DNA of 64,000 nucleotides, taken from positions 186,001 to 250,000 of the forward strand of contig NZ_JANIFJ010000005.1 of the NCBI RefSeq assembly GCF_024519155.1. The letters are read 5' to 3'. The notes beneath the pieces were generated by a model. The model worked only from the letters and a program-made list of their open reading frames with translations, was not told where the DNA came from and did not search any database. Position numbers and translations under genes: made by a program. Positions 1 through 9,169 of the stretch are shown one piece after another. Within the stretch, counting starts at the first letter, position 1. The number at the start of each line of letters is the position of its first letter. This DNA comes from Mangrovibrevibacter kandeliae (lineage in GTDB: Bacteria; Pseudomonadota; Alphaproteobacteria; Rhizobiales; Rhizobiaceae).

Positions 1-857
1 TCGTTGCCGCCCATGGCGTAGATGCGCCGGCCGACCGTCGTCTTGGAGGTGACGAACGAGTAGATGCCGATCAGGAGCGCCATGACGATCAGGACGTTGG
101 GCAGCCCGCGGAACGTCGCCAGCAGATAGGCCAGATAGAGGATGGCCCCCGCGAAGACGAGGTTCTTGGCGTAGAAAAACGCCGCCGGCTCGTCGTCGTG
201 ACCGCCGGCGCGGTTGCGCATGCGGGAGCGGAACGCGAAGAACAGGATCGCCGCCGCGACGAGAACACCGAGCAGGAGCGCGAAGGCGTTCGGCTTGCCG
301 ACGCCGAAGATGTCGGGAACGAAGCCGGAGCTGAGGAGCTGGAAGCTGCCCGGGAACGGCCCGACCGACTGACCCGCCAGTAGCCACAGGCTGAGACCCT
401 TGAAGACCAGCATGCCGGCCAGCGTCACGATGAAGGACGGGATGCGCCAGTAGGCGACCCAGTAGCCCTGCGCGGCGCCGATCACGCCGCCGACGCCGAG
501 GCACAGCACCGCGGCCAGGACGTAGTTCATCTGCCACTGGACGATCATCACCGCCGCCAGCGCGCCGACGAAGCCGAGCACCGAGCCGACCGACAGGTCG
601 ATGTGACCCGCCACGATCACCAGCAGCATGCCGAGCGCCATGATGATGATGTAGCTGTTCTGCAGGACGAGATTGGTGAGGTTGATCGGCTTCAGGAGGA
701 TGCCGCCGGTCATGAACTGGAAGAAGACCATGATCACGATCAGCGCGAGCAGGATGCCGTATTCGCGCATGTGACGGCGGATGAAGCCGATCGAGGAGGA
801 TCGGGCGCTGCTGCCGCTCGCGGCGGGCTGGAAGCTGTGTGCGGCTTCTTGTGTCAT
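1..857 (-). CDS. gguB: Sugar ABC transporter permease, GguB/MmsB type (3' end cut by window edge)
   Basis: This is the inner-membrane permease of a carbohydrate-uptake ABC transporter of the ChvE-GguAB (multiple sugar) class. Read from the ATG at 857, the protein begins MTQEAAHSFQP, followed by a cytoplasmic stretch and successive hydrophobic helices. The conserved loop GHIDLSVGS, typical of the XylH/RbsC/MmsB permease family, is visible after about 80 residues. About 285 codons are present and the C-terminus lies beyond position 1. It starts 10 nt after the stop of the ATPase gene, so the two are co-transcribed with the binding protein further upstream. The start was chosen from this spacing and because the frame is closed upstream. 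Confidence 0.88.
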   Translation of the reverse strand, partial: MTQEAAHSFQPAASGSSARSSSIGFIRRHMREYGILLALIVIMVFFQFMTGGILLKPINLTNLVLQNSYIIIMALGMLLVIVAGHIDLSVGSVLGFVGALAAVMIVQWQMNYVLAAVLCLGVGGVIGAAQGYWVAYWRIPSFIVTLAGMLVFKGLSLWLLAGQSVGPFPGSFQLLSSGFVPDIFGVGKPNAFALLLGVLVAAAILFFAFRSRMRNRAGGHDDEPAAFFYAKNLVFAGAILYLAYLLATFRGLPNVLIVMALLIGIYSFVTSKTTVGRRIYAMGGN

Positions 858-867
858 TGGTTCAACC

Positions 868-2400
868 TCAGTTCCTGTGGCCCGAGCGGATGATCATCGA
901 CATGATCTTTTCCTGCGACGCGTCCGCGGCGGGCAATTCGCCCACGAACCGGCCCTCGTTCATGACGTAGATGCGATCGGAGACGCCGAGGAGCTCGGGC
1001 ATCTCGGAGGAGATGACGACAACCGCACGGCCGCTCGCCGCGAGCTCGGCGATGATGGCGTAGATCTCGTACTTGGCGCCGACGTCGATGCCGCGCGTCG
1101 GCTCGTCGAGGATCAAGACGTCCGGCTCGGCGAACAGCCACTTGGCCAGCACCACCTTCTGCTGGTTGCCGCCCGACAGGTTGACCGCCTCCTGCGCGAC
1201 GCTCGAGCTCTTGATCCGCAGCCGGTCGCGGTAGTCCCGCGCAACCGCGAGCTCGCGGTGGTCGTCGACCACGATGCCGTTGGAGATGCCGTCGAGATTG
1301 GCGAGCGGGATGTTGCGCCGGATCGTCTCGTCGAGCACCAGGCCGTAGGTCTTGCGATCTTCGGTGACGTAGCAGATGCCGTTGTCGATCGCCCGCCCGA
1401 CGGTCGACACGTCAACCGGCTGGCCGTTGACGAGCACTTCGCCGGAGATGCCGACGCCGTAGGACCGGCCGAACACGCTCATGGCGAGCTCGGTGCGTCC
1501 TGCGCCCATCAACCCTGCGATGCCGACGACCTCGCCCTTGCGCACGTTGAAGCTGACATTGTCGACGACCTTGCGGTCCGAATGCAGCGGGTGGTGCGCC
1601 GTCCAGTTCCGCACCTCGAACATCACCTCGCCGATCTTCGGATCGCGCGGCGGGAATCGATCGGTCATCGAGCGGCCGACCATGTCGCGAATGATGTCGC
1701 CTTCCTCGATCGTGTTGGCGCGGCAGTCGAGGGTGGAGACCGAGGAGCCGTCGCGCAGCACGGTGATGGCGTCGGCGACGCGGCCGATCTCGTTCAGCTT
1801 GTGCGAGATCAGGATCGAGGAGATGCCCCGCGCCTTGAACTCGAGCAGCAGGTCGAGCAGCGCCTGGCTGTCGGTCTCGTTGAGGCTCGAGGTCGGCTCG
1901 TCGAGGATCAGGAGCTTGACCTCCTTCGACAGCGCCTTGGCGATCTCCACCAGCTGCTGCTTGCCGAGGCCGAGATCGGTGATGCGCGTCTGCGGCGCCT
2001 CCTTCAGGCCGACCTTGGCGAGGAGCTCGCGTGTGCGCCCGAAGGTCTCGCCCCAGTCGATGACCCCGCCCGACGCGCGCTCGTTGCCGAGGAAGATGTT
2101 CTCGGCGATCGACAGGAGCGGCACCAGCGCCAGCTCCTGGTGAATGATGATGATGCCGCGCTTTTCGGAATCCGAGATGCCGGCGAACTTGCACTCGTCG
2201 CCCTCGAAGCGGATCTCGCCGTCGTAGCTGCCGTGCGGGTAGACGCCCGACAGCACCTTCATCAGCGTCGACTTGCCGGCGCCGTTCTCGCCGACGAGCG
2301 CGTGAATCTCGCCCGCCTCGACCTTCATCGACACGTTGTCGAGGGCTTTCACGCCCGGGAAGGTCTTGGTGATGTTGCGCATTTCCAGAATGGTCGTCAT
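868..2400 (-). CDS. gguA: Sugar ABC transporter ATP-binding protein, GguA type (duplicated ATPase domains)
   Basis: The 510-residue protein carries two fused ABC ATPase domains, the layout used by ribose/xylose/multiple-sugar importers. The first domain has Walker [10 protein letters not shown] (about residues 37-45). The second has the degenerate P-loop GLMGAGRTE and the signature LSGGNQQK, the usual asymmetry in this family. It energises uptake through the permease encoded 10 nt downstream for sugars delivered by the ChvE-like protein. The open frame extends 16 codons upstream of 2400, but MTTILEM matches the family start, so the ATG at 2400 is preferred. Confidence 0.93.
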   Translation of the reverse strand: MTTILEMRNITKTFPGVKALDNVSMKVEAGEIHALVGENGAGKSTLMKVLSGVYPHGSYDGEIRFEGDECKFAGISDSEKRGIIIIHQELALVPLLSIAENIFLGNERASGGVIDWGETFGRTRELLAKVGLKEAPQTRITDLGLGKQQLVEIAKALSKEVKLLILDEPTSSLNETDSQALLDLLLEFKARGISSILISHKLNEIGRVADAITVLRDGSSVSTLDCRANTIEEGDIIRDMVGRSMTDRFPPRDPKIGEVMFEVRNWTAHHPLHSDRKVVDNVSFNVRKGEVVGIAGLMGAGRTELAMSVFGRSYGVGISGEVLVNGQPVDVSTVGRAIDNGICYVTEDRKTYGLVLDETIRRNIPLANLDGISNGIVVDDHRELAVARDYRDRLRIKSSSVAQEAVNLSGGNQQKVVLAKWLFAEPDVLILDEPTRGIDVGAKYEIYAIIAELAASGRAVVVISSEMPELLGVSDRIYVMNEGRFVGELPAADASQEKIMSMIIRSGHRN

Positions 2401-2463
2401 TGCGCCCTGCCGCGGCCGGAGACACGCGCTCGGCCGTACTCGTCTCACGATGGGGTCGTCCGA

Positions 2464-2498
2464 GCGCGGCCGCCGTCCCTCGAGGACCGCGGCCGCGC
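2464..2498 (-). other. Strong GC-rich stem-loop between binding-protein and ATPase genes
   Basis: A perfect 10-nt inverted repeat (2464-2473 with 2489-2498) encloses a loop that can form a further GTCC/GGAC stem. It lies in the 142-nt gap between the ChvE-like gene and gguA. No T-run follows on either strand. In sugar ABC operons such intercistronic hairpins commonly protect or attenuate the message so that binding protein exceeds the membrane parts; that role is inferred here. Confidence 0.5.
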
Positions 2499-2542
2499 CG
2501 GCTGTTGGAAAGGCGGCGCCGGAGCGCCGGTGCTGCCAGCCC

Positions 2543-3610
2543 TTACTGGATCTGGTCTTCCTTGTAGTAGCCGCTGTCGACCAGGACCTGCTTCCAGTTG
2601 TCCTTGGTCACCAGCACCGGCTTCAGGAGGTAGGACGGCACGACCTTCACGCCGTTGTTGTAGGTCGTGGTGTCGTTGACTTCCGGCTTCTTGCCGTTCA
2701 GCACCGCCTCGACCATCCCGACGGTCACCTTGGCGAGTTCGCGGGTGTCCTTGAAGATGGTGGAGTACTGGTCGCCGCGCAGGATCGCCTTGACCGAGGG
2801 GACCTCGGAGTCCTGACCGGTGATGATCGGCATCTGGAGGTCGCCCGAGCCGTAGCCGACACCCTTCAGCGAGGAGATGATGCCGATCGACAGGCCGTCA
2901 TAGGGCGACAGCACGCCGTTGACCTTCTGGTCGCCGGTGTAGTTGGCCGACAGGAGGTTGTCCATGCGGGCCTGCGCCACCGAGCCGTCCCAGCGCAGCG
3001 TGCCGACCTTGTCCATGCCCATCTGGCCGGACACGATCTTGATGTCGCCGGAGTCGATCATCGGCTGCAGGACGCTCATCGCGCCGTTGTAGAAGAAGTA
3101 CGCGTTGTTGTCGTCCGGCGAGCCGCCGAACAGCTCGACGTTGAACGGCTTGGCGTCGGGGAAGCGCTGCTTCATGCCGTCCACCAGCGACTGCGCCTGG
3201 AGGACGCCGACCTGGAAGTTGTCGAAGGTCGCGTAGTAGTCGACGTTCGGCGTGTCGCGGATCAGGCGGTCATAGGCGATCACCGGGATCTCGGCCGCCG
3301 CGGCGTTGGCGAGCACGTTCGACAGCGTGGTGCCGTCGATCGAGGCGATCACCAGCGCGTTGACGCCCTTCGTCACCATGTTCTCGACCTGCGAGAGCTG
3401 GTTCGGAATGTCGTCCTCGGCGTACTGCAGATCGGCCTGGAAGCCCTCCGCCTGGAACTGCTTGACCATGTTGTTGCCGTCGTCGATCCAGCGGGCCGAG
3501 GACTTCGTCGGCATCGCGATGCCGACCGTGCCCTTGTCCTGCGCCATCGCCGGCGCGGCGGCGAGCAGCGTCACCGCCAGGCCCGCCATCAGCGTGTTCA
3601 TCAATCTCAT
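2543..3610 (-). CDS. chvE: Periplasmic multiple-sugar-binding protein, ChvE type
   Basis: This 355-residue protein starts with a Sec signal peptide ([10 protein letters not shown]... ending AMAQ, cleavage before DKG) followed by a type I periplasmic binding fold. The mature N-terminus ([15 protein letters not shown]) and internal [12 protein letters not shown] resemble ChvE/XylF-type sugar receptors, whose homologue in Agrobacterium also signals sugars to VirA. It is the first gene of the transporter set and is followed by a hairpin-bearing spacer and gguAB. The actual ligand (galactose, glucose, arabinose, xylose or others) cannot be read from sequence. The gap to the upstream regulator gene is 59 nt, so read-through from that gene is possible. 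Confidence 0.9.
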   Translation of the reverse strand: MRLMNTLMAGLAVTLLAAAPAMAQDKGTVGIAMPTKSSARWIDDGNNMVKQFQAEGFQADLQYAEDDIPNQLSQVENMVTKGVNALVIASIDGTTLSNVLANAAAAEIPVIAYDRLIRDTPNVDYYATFDNFQVGVLQAQSLVDGMKQRFPDAKPFNVELFGGSPDDNNAYFFYNGAMSVLQPMIDSGDIKIVSGQMGMDKVGTLRWDGSVAQARMDNLLSANYTGDQKVNGVLSPYDGLSIGIISSLKGVGYGSGDLQMPIITGQDSEVPSVKAILRGDQYSTIFKDTRELAKVTVGMVEAVLNGKKPEVNDTTTYNNGVKVVPSYLLKPVLVTKDNWKQVLVDSGYYKEDQIQ

Positions 3611-3669
3611 ACTCTAACCCTCCCAAGACCAAGGTTGAGGCGCCTCCCGGCGCCGTGGTGGAAGACCGC

Positions 3670-4473
3670 TCAGCGCATCGACGCGACGCGCTGGGGTTGG
3701 TGTTGCGGCGGCCGGTCCTTCCCAACCGGTGCCGCGGCATCGCCGCCCGAGTAGAGCGCGCCGATCACGTCGTGAAAGGCGCTCTCGATCAGGCGACGCA
3801 TGAACAGCGAGGCCGCCTCGCCGTCACCGGCGACGATCGCGTCGTGCACGCGCCGGTGCTGGCGGACCGTCTCCTCCTGCGGATTCTGCCGCCAGCTCAG
3901 CGAGAAGGAGATCGACAGGCTGCGCTCGATCATCGCGCCGAGCGAGCGCAGGATCGGATTGCCGGTCGCCTCGAGGATGATGCGATGGAAGGCGAGGTCG
4001 GCGGCGATCAGCTCCGGCGAGCCGCGGGGATTGTCGGCCATGCCCGTCAGCGCCTCGCCGAGCCGCACCGACTGCTCGGGCGTAATCCGGCCGGCCGCCA
4101 GCTTGGCCGCCGGCGGCTCGTTGATCAGCCGCATCTCATAGAGTGCTTCCACGAAGGGGCGCCGGACGTCGGCGAGGAGCTGCCAGCTCATGACGTCGGC
4201 GTCCAGCATGTTCCAGTCGGTGTCCGGCCGCACCCGCGTGCCGACCTTCGGCCCGACGCTGACGAGGCCCTTGGCCGCCAGATGCCGCACCGCCTCGCGC
4301 ACCACGGTGCGCGACACGCCGAACTGGCTCTGGATCTCCTTCTCGGTGGGAAGCGGTGCGCCGGTCGCCAGGCTGCCGTCGGTGATCCTGCAGCCGAGCT
4401 CGGCGGCGAGCGCGAGGGTGCGGTTCGGCCGATCGCCGCGCACGCCAACACTTGCCCGTTCCGGCTGCATCAT
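3670..4473 (-). CDS. GntR-family transcriptional regulator, FadR/FCD subfamily
   Basis: This is a 267-residue regulator with an N-terminal winged helix (GAPLPTEKEIQSQFGVSRTV, roughly residues 43-62) and a C-terminal all-helical FCD ligand domain. The FCD part shows the metal-ligand pattern D-x3-H in AADLAFHRI and a later HRRVHDAI. DgoR/GalR-like FadR regulators of sugar or sugar-acid use have this form. The start at 4473 is favoured over an upstream one because GGGAGGAGCG precedes it and MMQPERAS fits the family length. It lies upstream of, and co-directional with, the ChvE-GguAB genes, which it probably controls together with itself through the operator at 4501-4515. Confidence 0.87.
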   Translation of the reverse strand: MMQPERASVGVRGDRPNRTLALAAELGCRITDGSLATGAPLPTEKEIQSQFGVSRTVVREAVRHLAAKGLVSVGPKVGTRVRPDTDWNMLDADVMSWQLLADVRRPFVEALYEMRLINEPPAAKLAAGRITPEQSVRLGEALTGMADNPRGSPELIAADLAFHRIILEATGNPILRSLGAMIERSLSISFSLSWRQNPQEETVRQHRRVHDAIVAGDGEAASLFMRRLIESAFHDVIGALYSGGDAAAPVGKDRPPQHQPQRVASMR

Positions 4474-4500
4474 TCGCTCCTCCCAAAGCGAGTCTCCCGA

Positions 4501-4515
4501 ATTGGTCGTACCAAT
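4501..4515. promoter_or_regulatory. Candidate FadR-type GntR operator (perfect palindrome)
   Basis: ATTGGTCGTACCAAT is a perfect 6-3-6 palindrome containing TGGT-N3-ACCA, the consensus bound by FadR-subfamily GntR proteins. It sits 27 nt upstream of the start codon of the FadR-type gene, so autoregulation is the simplest reading. A related half-site (TTGGTACGA) occurs at about 4566-4574. Confidence 0.7.
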
Positions 4516-4697
4516 GGCGCAAGGCGTGTGGAGACGCAAGCGCCTGCGCCGCGACAACTTCGCTTTTGGTACGATGTTTGCCGAAGATGGTAAGCGAACC
4601 CGTGCAACCTGCCGCGCTCCCGTGAACCCGTTGCATTCACCGCGAAAGCGCGCGCAGAATCCGGCACCAGCACCACCGGCCGAAGGACCCTGCGGAC

Positions 4698-5372
4698 ATG
4701 ACGGACGACGCCGATACCCCGCCGGAGGCGGAAACCAAGTTGACCCGCACCAAGCGTCGCTGGGCCGAGGAAGGCCGCTTCCTCACCGGGCGCATGGCTC
4801 GCCCGGACACCGACCGCCTGCCGCCGGGCCAGCATCTGGTTCGGGACTGGCCGGTGCTCGACCTCGGGATGCAGCCGACGGTGACGCGCGAGCGCTGGAC
4901 GCTCGACGTCATCGGCAAGGTCGAGCACCCGGTCCACTGGAGCTTCGCCGACCTGTCGGCCCAGCCGCAGACCCAGGAGGTCTGCGACATCCACTGCGTC
5001 ACCACCTGGTCGCGCTACGACAACCTGTTCGAGGGCCTCGCGACGCGCGACCTGATGGCGCTCGTCGAGCCGCGGCCGGAGGCGACTCACGTCGTGCTGG
5101 CGAGCTATGACGGCTACACCACCAATCTCGCCATCGACGACTTCGCCGCCCCGGACGCGCTCCTCGCGCACGCCTGGAGCGGCAAGCCGCTGACACAGGA
5201 GCATGGCGGGCCGGTGCGGCTCGTGGTGCCGCATCTGTACTTCTGGAAGAGTGCGAAGTGGCTGAAGTCGATCGAGTTCCGAGGCGACGACCGGCCGGGC
5301 TTCTGGGAGGTCCGCGGCTACCACAACCGCGGCGACCCGTGGCGCGAGCAGCGCTATTCCGACGATGCGTGA
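4698..5372 (+). CDS. Sulfite-oxidase-like molybdopterin oxidoreductase
   Basis: The 224-residue protein consists of a single oxidoreductase molybdopterin-binding domain of the sulfite oxidase/MsrP fold. Cys100 in HCVTTWSR is at the position of the molybdenum-ligating cysteine, and HLYFWKSAKW and GYHNRGDPW are motifs of the stand-alone bacterial branch. No signal peptide or haem domain is seen, so it is probably cytoplasmic, unlike Tat-exported MsrP. It is transcribed divergently from the GntR regulator. A terminator-like hairpin follows at 5470, suggesting a single-gene transcript. Substrate is unknown. AAGGA lies about 10 nt before the ATG. Confidence 0.82.
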   Translation: MTDDADTPPEAETKLTRTKRRWAEEGRFLTGRMARPDTDRLPPGQHLVRDWPVLDLGMQPTVTRERWTLDVIGKVEHPVHWSFADLSAQPQTQEVCDIHCVTTWSRYDNLFEGLATRDLMALVEPRPEATHVVLASYDGYTTNLAIDDFAAPDALLAHAWSGKPLTQEHGGPVRLVVPHLYFWKSAKWLKSIEFRGDDRPGFWEVRGYHNRGDPWREQRYSDDA

Positions 5373-5469
5373 GCCACGCCGTCGCCTTGCCCCGGCCTGA
5401 CGCAACCCGTGCCTGCGTCGGACCGGAGCAAGGCGCACATGCTCTAAGGCCTCGATCGCATCAGGCGAC

Positions 5470-5517
5470 GGGCGCGGCCACTCGACACCCCTCCAACTCG
5501 GCCGCGCCCTTTCTTTC
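5470..5517 (+). terminator. Factor-independent terminator candidate
   Basis: A perfect 10-nt inverted repeat (5470-5479 with 5500-5509) with a 20-nt loop is followed by TTTCTTT. It lies 97 nt after the sulfite-oxidase-like gene and before the hydroxyproline cluster, separating the two units. Confidence 0.6.
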
Positions 5518-5652
5518 CGTCGAGATCGCGTTGCGCTCGCCGATGTTCCGCCGGCTTTACGGTCGGCGGCGGAAGGTGCATGACTGGCCGTCCGCTGCGG
5601 CACGCCTTGCCGCGTCGGTCCGCAAGTCACGCCAGCCTGGAGAGCCCGCCGC

Positions 5653-5787
5653 ATGCGGATCAGACCCCTGCCCGCCGCCGCCGCCACGTTCGACGCGGAC
5701 AGGATCCGGATCCCCGACGAAGCCGTCGGGACGCAAGCGGCCGCACGTCCCGTGCCGGACCCGCGGTCCGGGCTCCCGGCGGCCTGA
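5653..5787 (+). CDS. Possible 44-residue small ORF upstream of the hydroxyproline cluster
   Basis: An ATG-started frame encodes MRIRPLPAAA...SGLPAA, ending 18 nt before the flavoprotein gene. GGAGAG lies about 9 nt upstream of the ATG and third codon positions are mostly G or C, as in the neighbours. No family is recognised. It could be a leader peptide or an accidental frame in GC-rich DNA. It is the only candidate content in the stretch 5518-5805. Confidence 0.2.
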   Translation: MRIRPLPAAAATFDADRIRIPDEAVGTQAAARPVPDPRSGLPAA

Positions 5788-5805
5788 CGCAAGCGACAGA
5801 CACGC

Positions 5806-7068
5806 ATGAGTGAGGGTGTGCAGGGATCCGGTCGTGGCGACATCGTCGTCGTCGGCGCGGGTATCATCGGGATCACCGCGGCGTTCCGTCTGCAGCAGGC
5901 CGGCCGGCGGGTATTGCTCATCGACGAGCGCGGCGTCGCCGAGGCGACCAGCGCAGGCAATGCCGGCGCGCTCGCCTTTTCGGATGTCATGCCCCTCGCC
6001 TCGCCCGGCATCATCCGCAAGGCGCCGAAGTGGCTGCTCGACCCGCTCGGTCCGCTGACGATCCGTCCGGGCTACGCGCTGAAGATCGCGCCCTGGCTCT
6101 GGCACTTCTATCAGGCGAGCCTGCCGAGCCGCTTCTGGCATTCGATGCTGGCGCAGGTGACGCTGATGCGCCTCGCCCGCACGGAGATGGACGATCTTGC
6201 CAGCGCCGCGGGCGTCGCCGGCATGATCCGCTCCGATGGCGTGCTGGAGCTCTACGAGAGCGAGGCGGAGTGGAAACGCTCGCTGCCCGGCTGGCAGGCG
6301 CGCCAGAGCGAGGGCATCGGCTTCCGACACATCAAGGGCGAGGAGATCGGGGCGCTGCAGCCGGGGCTGTCGCCGCGCTTCACCCATGCGACCTTCGTGC
6401 CGGGCTGGCAGACGGTGTCGGACCCGCGGGACTTCGCCAAAGCCCTCTTCGCGGCATTCGAGCAGCTCGGCGGGGCATTCCGGCAGGCCAAGGTGGACGC
6501 GATCCAGCCGGCGGAGAGCGGTGCGGACCTCGTGCTTGACGGTGGCGGTCGACTGCGGGCGGGGCATGTCGTCCTCGCCGGCGGTGCCTGGTCGCGCCCG
6601 CTCGCCGCCGGGCTCGGCGACGCGATCCCGCTCGAAACCGAGCGCGGCTACAATACGACGCTGCCGCCGGGCGCCTTCGACCTGAAGCGGCAGCTGACCT
6701 TCGGCGGCCACGGCTTCGTCGTCACGCCGCTCACCTCCGGCATCCGCGTCGGCGGTGCCGTCGAGCTCGGCGGCCTCGAGCTGAAGCCGAACTTCAGGCG
6801 CTCGGAGGCCATGCTCAGGAAGGCGAGCAGCTTCCTGCCCGGGCTCAAGACCGAAGGCGGCCGCCAGTGGATGGGCTTCCGTCCCTCGCTGCCCGACTCG
6901 CTTCCCGTGATCGGCCGAGCCACGGCCTCGCCGAGCGTGATCTACGCCTTCGGCCACGGCCATCTCGGCCTGACGCAGTCGGCCGCGACCGCGCGGCTCG
7001 TCGTCGACCTCATCCTCGGCCGCGAGCCGACGATTTCGCTGAAACCCTTCCGGCCCGGACGCTTCTGA
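5806..7068 (+). CDS. FAD-dependent D-amino-acid dehydrogenase type (probable cis-4-hydroxy-D-proline dehydrogenase)
   Basis: A 420-residue DAO-fold flavoprotein. The dinucleotide motif GAGIIG is at residues 17-22 and the C-terminal FAD-closing segment is AFGHGHLGLTQSAATARL. The sequence resembles DadA-like dehydrogenases. Directly followed by 4-hydroxyproline epimerase, it most likely oxidises cis-4-hydroxy-D-proline to pyrroline-4-hydroxy-2-carboxylate, passing electrons to the respiratory chain. That assignment rests on context; D-proline or another D-amino acid is possible. It heads a five-gene set with gaps of 56, -1, 18 and 4 nt. Confidence 0.82.
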   Translation: MSEGVQGSGRGDIVVVGAGIIGITAAFRLQQAGRRVLLIDERGVAEATSAGNAGALAFSDVMPLASPGIIRKAPKWLLDPLGPLTIRPGYALKIAPWLWHFYQASLPSRFWHSMLAQVTLMRLARTEMDDLASAAGVAGMIRSDGVLELYESEAEWKRSLPGWQARQSEGIGFRHIKGEEIGALQPGLSPRFTHATFVPGWQTVSDPRDFAKALFAAFEQLGGAFRQAKVDAIQPAESGADLVLDGGGRLRAGHVVLAGGAWSRPLAAGLGDAIPLETERGYNTTLPPGAFDLKRQLTFGGHGFVVTPLTSGIRVGGAVELGGLELKPNFRRSEAMLRKASSFLPGLKTEGGRQWMGFRPSLPDSLPVIGRATASPSVIYAFGHGHLGLTQSAATARLVVDLILGREPTISLKPFRPGRF

Positions 7069-7124
7069 TCTCCCACGCGTCAACGGGCCGCGTTACTGTC
7101 CTTGCTCCACTCCCGAGGTCTTCG

Positions 7125-8126
7125 ATGGCGCGCCACTCCTTCTTCTGCATCGACGGTCACACCTGCGGCAATCCGGTGCGTCTCGTCGCCGGTGGCGGCC
7201 CGAACCTGTCGGGCGCGACCATGATCGAGAAGCGCGCGCACTTCCTCGAAGACTTCGACTGGATCCGCACCGGCCTGATGTTCGAGCCGCGCGGCCACGA
7301 CATGATGTCGGGCTCGATCCTCTACCCGCCGACGCGCCCGGACTGCGACGTCGCCATCCTCTTCATCGAGACCTCCGGCTGCCTGCCGATGTGCGGCCAC
7401 GGCACCATCGGCACGGTGACGATGGCGCTGGAGCAGGGGCTGGTCACACCGAAGGAGCCGGGGGTGCTAAGGCTCGACACGCCGGCCGGCCTCGTGACCG
7501 CGACCTATCGGCAGGAAGGGCAGTACGTGGAGGAGGTGCGGCTCGTGAACGTGCCGGCCTTCCTGCATTCGGAGGGGCTGGAGGTCGAGTGCCCGGCGCT
7601 CGGCACGCTGACGGTCGACGTCGCCTATGGCGGCAACTTCTACGCCATCGTCGACCCCCAGAAGAACTTCCGCGACATGGCCGACTTCACCGCCGGCCAG
7701 CTCGTCGCCCTGTCCGGGCAGCTGCGCACCGCGCTCAACCAGCGCTACGAGTTCATCCATCCGGAAAAGCCGGAGATCCGCGGCCTCAGCCACATCCTGT
7801 GGACCGGGGCGCCGACGGTTGCCGGCGCCCATGCGCGCAACGCCGTGTTCTACGGTGACAAGGCGATCGACCGGAGCCCGTGCGGCACCGGCACCTCGGC
7901 CCGCATCGCCCAGTGGGCGGCCAAGGGCAAGCTGACGCCAGGTGACGCCTTTGTGCACGAGAGCATCATCGGCTCCCTGTTCCACGGCCGGGTCGAGCGC
8001 GAGACCGAGGTCGCCGGGCGGCGGGCCGTGGTGCCCTCGATCGCCGGCTGGGCGCGCATGACCGGCTACAACACCATCTTCATCGACGATCGCGACCCGT
8101 TCGCGCACGGCTTCCAGGTGATCTGA
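7125..8126 (+). CDS. 4-hydroxyproline 2-epimerase (proline racemase superfamily, Cys/Cys)
   Basis: This 333-residue enzyme interconverts trans-4-hydroxy-L-proline and cis-4-hydroxy-D-proline by two-base chemistry. Both catalytic cysteines are present: Cys90 in PMCGHGTIG and Cys253 in DRSPCGTGTS. The N-terminus HSFFCIDGHTCGNPVRLVAG is the signature of the 4-hydroxyproline epimerase group. The frame is open 86 codons further upstream, but that would overlap the flavoprotein gene, so the ATG at 7125 was chosen. The stop overlaps the next start by one base (TGATG), so translation is coupled. Its product is the expected substrate of the upstream flavoprotein. Confidence 0.93.
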   Translation: MARHSFFCIDGHTCGNPVRLVAGGGPNLSGATMIEKRAHFLEDFDWIRTGLMFEPRGHDMMSGSILYPPTRPDCDVAILFIETSGCLPMCGHGTIGTVTMALEQGLVTPKEPGVLRLDTPAGLVTATYRQEGQYVEEVRLVNVPAFLHSEGLEVECPALGTLTVDVAYGGNFYAIVDPQKNFRDMADFTAGQLVALSGQLRTALNQRYEFIHPEKPEIRGLSHILWTGAPTVAGAHARNAVFYGDKAIDRSPCGTGTSARIAQWAAKGKLTPGDAFVHESIIGSLFHGRVERETEVAGRRAVVPSIAGWARMTGYNTIFIDDRDPFAHGFQVI

Positions 8127-9151
8127 TGGAGCGCGACGGCCTGCGGCTCGCCTACCCGGACCTCGTCGAGCGGATCCGTCCGATCTTCGAGCGCAACGGC
8201 TGCGCGCCGGGCGTGGCGCGGCTCCTTGCCGAGAACTGCGCCGCAGCCGAGCGGGACGGCGCCCACAGCCACGGCCTGTTCCGGCTCAAGGGCTACGTGT
8301 CGACGCTGAACGCCGACGGCTGGGTGGACGGCCGCGCGGTGCCAAAGGTGGAGGATGCGGCACCAAGCTTCCTGCGCATCGATGGCAGGAACGGCTTTAC
8401 CGTTCCGGCGCTCGCAGCCGGCCGTGCGCTGGCCGTGGAGAAGACCCGTGCCAACGGCGTCTGCATCCTTGCGATCCGCAACTCGCACCATCTCGGCGCG
8501 CTGTCGCTCGACGTCGAGCCCTTCGCCGAGGAGGGCCTCGTCGCCCTCGCCTTCATCAACTCCATGCGCGCCGTCGTCCCCCATGGCGGCCGGCGGGCCG
8601 TGTTCGGCACCAACCCCATCGCCTTCGCCAGCCCGCGGTCGAAGGGCCTTCCCTTCGTCTTCGACCAGGCGACCTCGGTGATGGCGAACGGCGACGTGCA
8701 GATCGCGGCGCGCGAGGGACGCGCCCTCCCGCCCGGCACCGGCATCGACAGAAACGGCGAGCCGACGACCGATCCGACGGCGCTGCTCGACGGCGGCGCG
8801 CTGAACGCCTTCGGCGGCTACAAGGGCGCGACGCTGGCGATGATGGTGGAAATCCTCTGCGCCGCGCTGGTCGGCGGCAAGTTCTCGCACGAGGTGGATC
8901 TCGCCGCCCATCCCGGTGCCGCGACGCCGCACACCGGCCAATCCTTCATCCTGATCGACCCCGCCTGCGGCCGCGGCGCGCTTCCGGGCTTCGCCGAGCG
9001 GGTGGAGGAGCTGATCGCCGAGGTCCACGCCGCCGGCCAGGAGCGCCTGCCGGGCGACCGCCGCCACGCGGCGCGTGAGACGTCCGAGCGCGCGGGCATC
9101 CTCGTTGGCCGCGAGATGCTGGCCGCCATCGACGCCATGGCCGGGCGCTGA
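8126..9151 (+). CDS. Ldh_2-family reductase, probable delta1-pyrroline-2-carboxylate/piperideine-2-carboxylate reductase
   Basis: The 341-residue protein belongs to the malate/L-lactate dehydrogenase-like (Ldh_2) family, which includes DpkA-type NADPH reductases. Visible family motifs are AERDGAHSHGLFRL near residue 41, RNSHHLGAL near residue 117 and VFGTNPIAFASP. The HSHG and NSHH histidines are conserved in the family's active site. In this cluster it would reduce delta1-pyrroline-2-carboxylate, made by 3-hydroxyproline dehydratases, to L-proline. It is translationally coupled to the epimerase and followed 18 nt later by the enolase-family gene. A malate or lactate role is possible but less consistent with context. 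Confidence 0.85.
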   Translation: MERDGLRLAYPDLVERIRPIFERNGCAPGVARLLAENCAAAERDGAHSHGLFRLKGYVSTLNADGWVDGRAVPKVEDAAPSFLRIDGRNGFTVPALAAGRALAVEKTRANGVCILAIRNSHHLGALSLDVEPFAEEGLVALAFINSMRAVVPHGGRRAVFGTNPIAFASPRSKGLPFVFDQATSVMANGDVQIAAREGRALPPGTGIDRNGEPTTDPTALLDGGALNAFGGYKGATLAMMVEILCAALVGGKFSHEVDLAAHPGAATPHTGQSFILIDPACGRGALPGFAERVEELIAEVHAAGQERLPGDRRHAARETSERAGILVGREMLAAIDAMAGR

Positions 9152-9169
9152 GAAACGGGAGAGCCGAGC

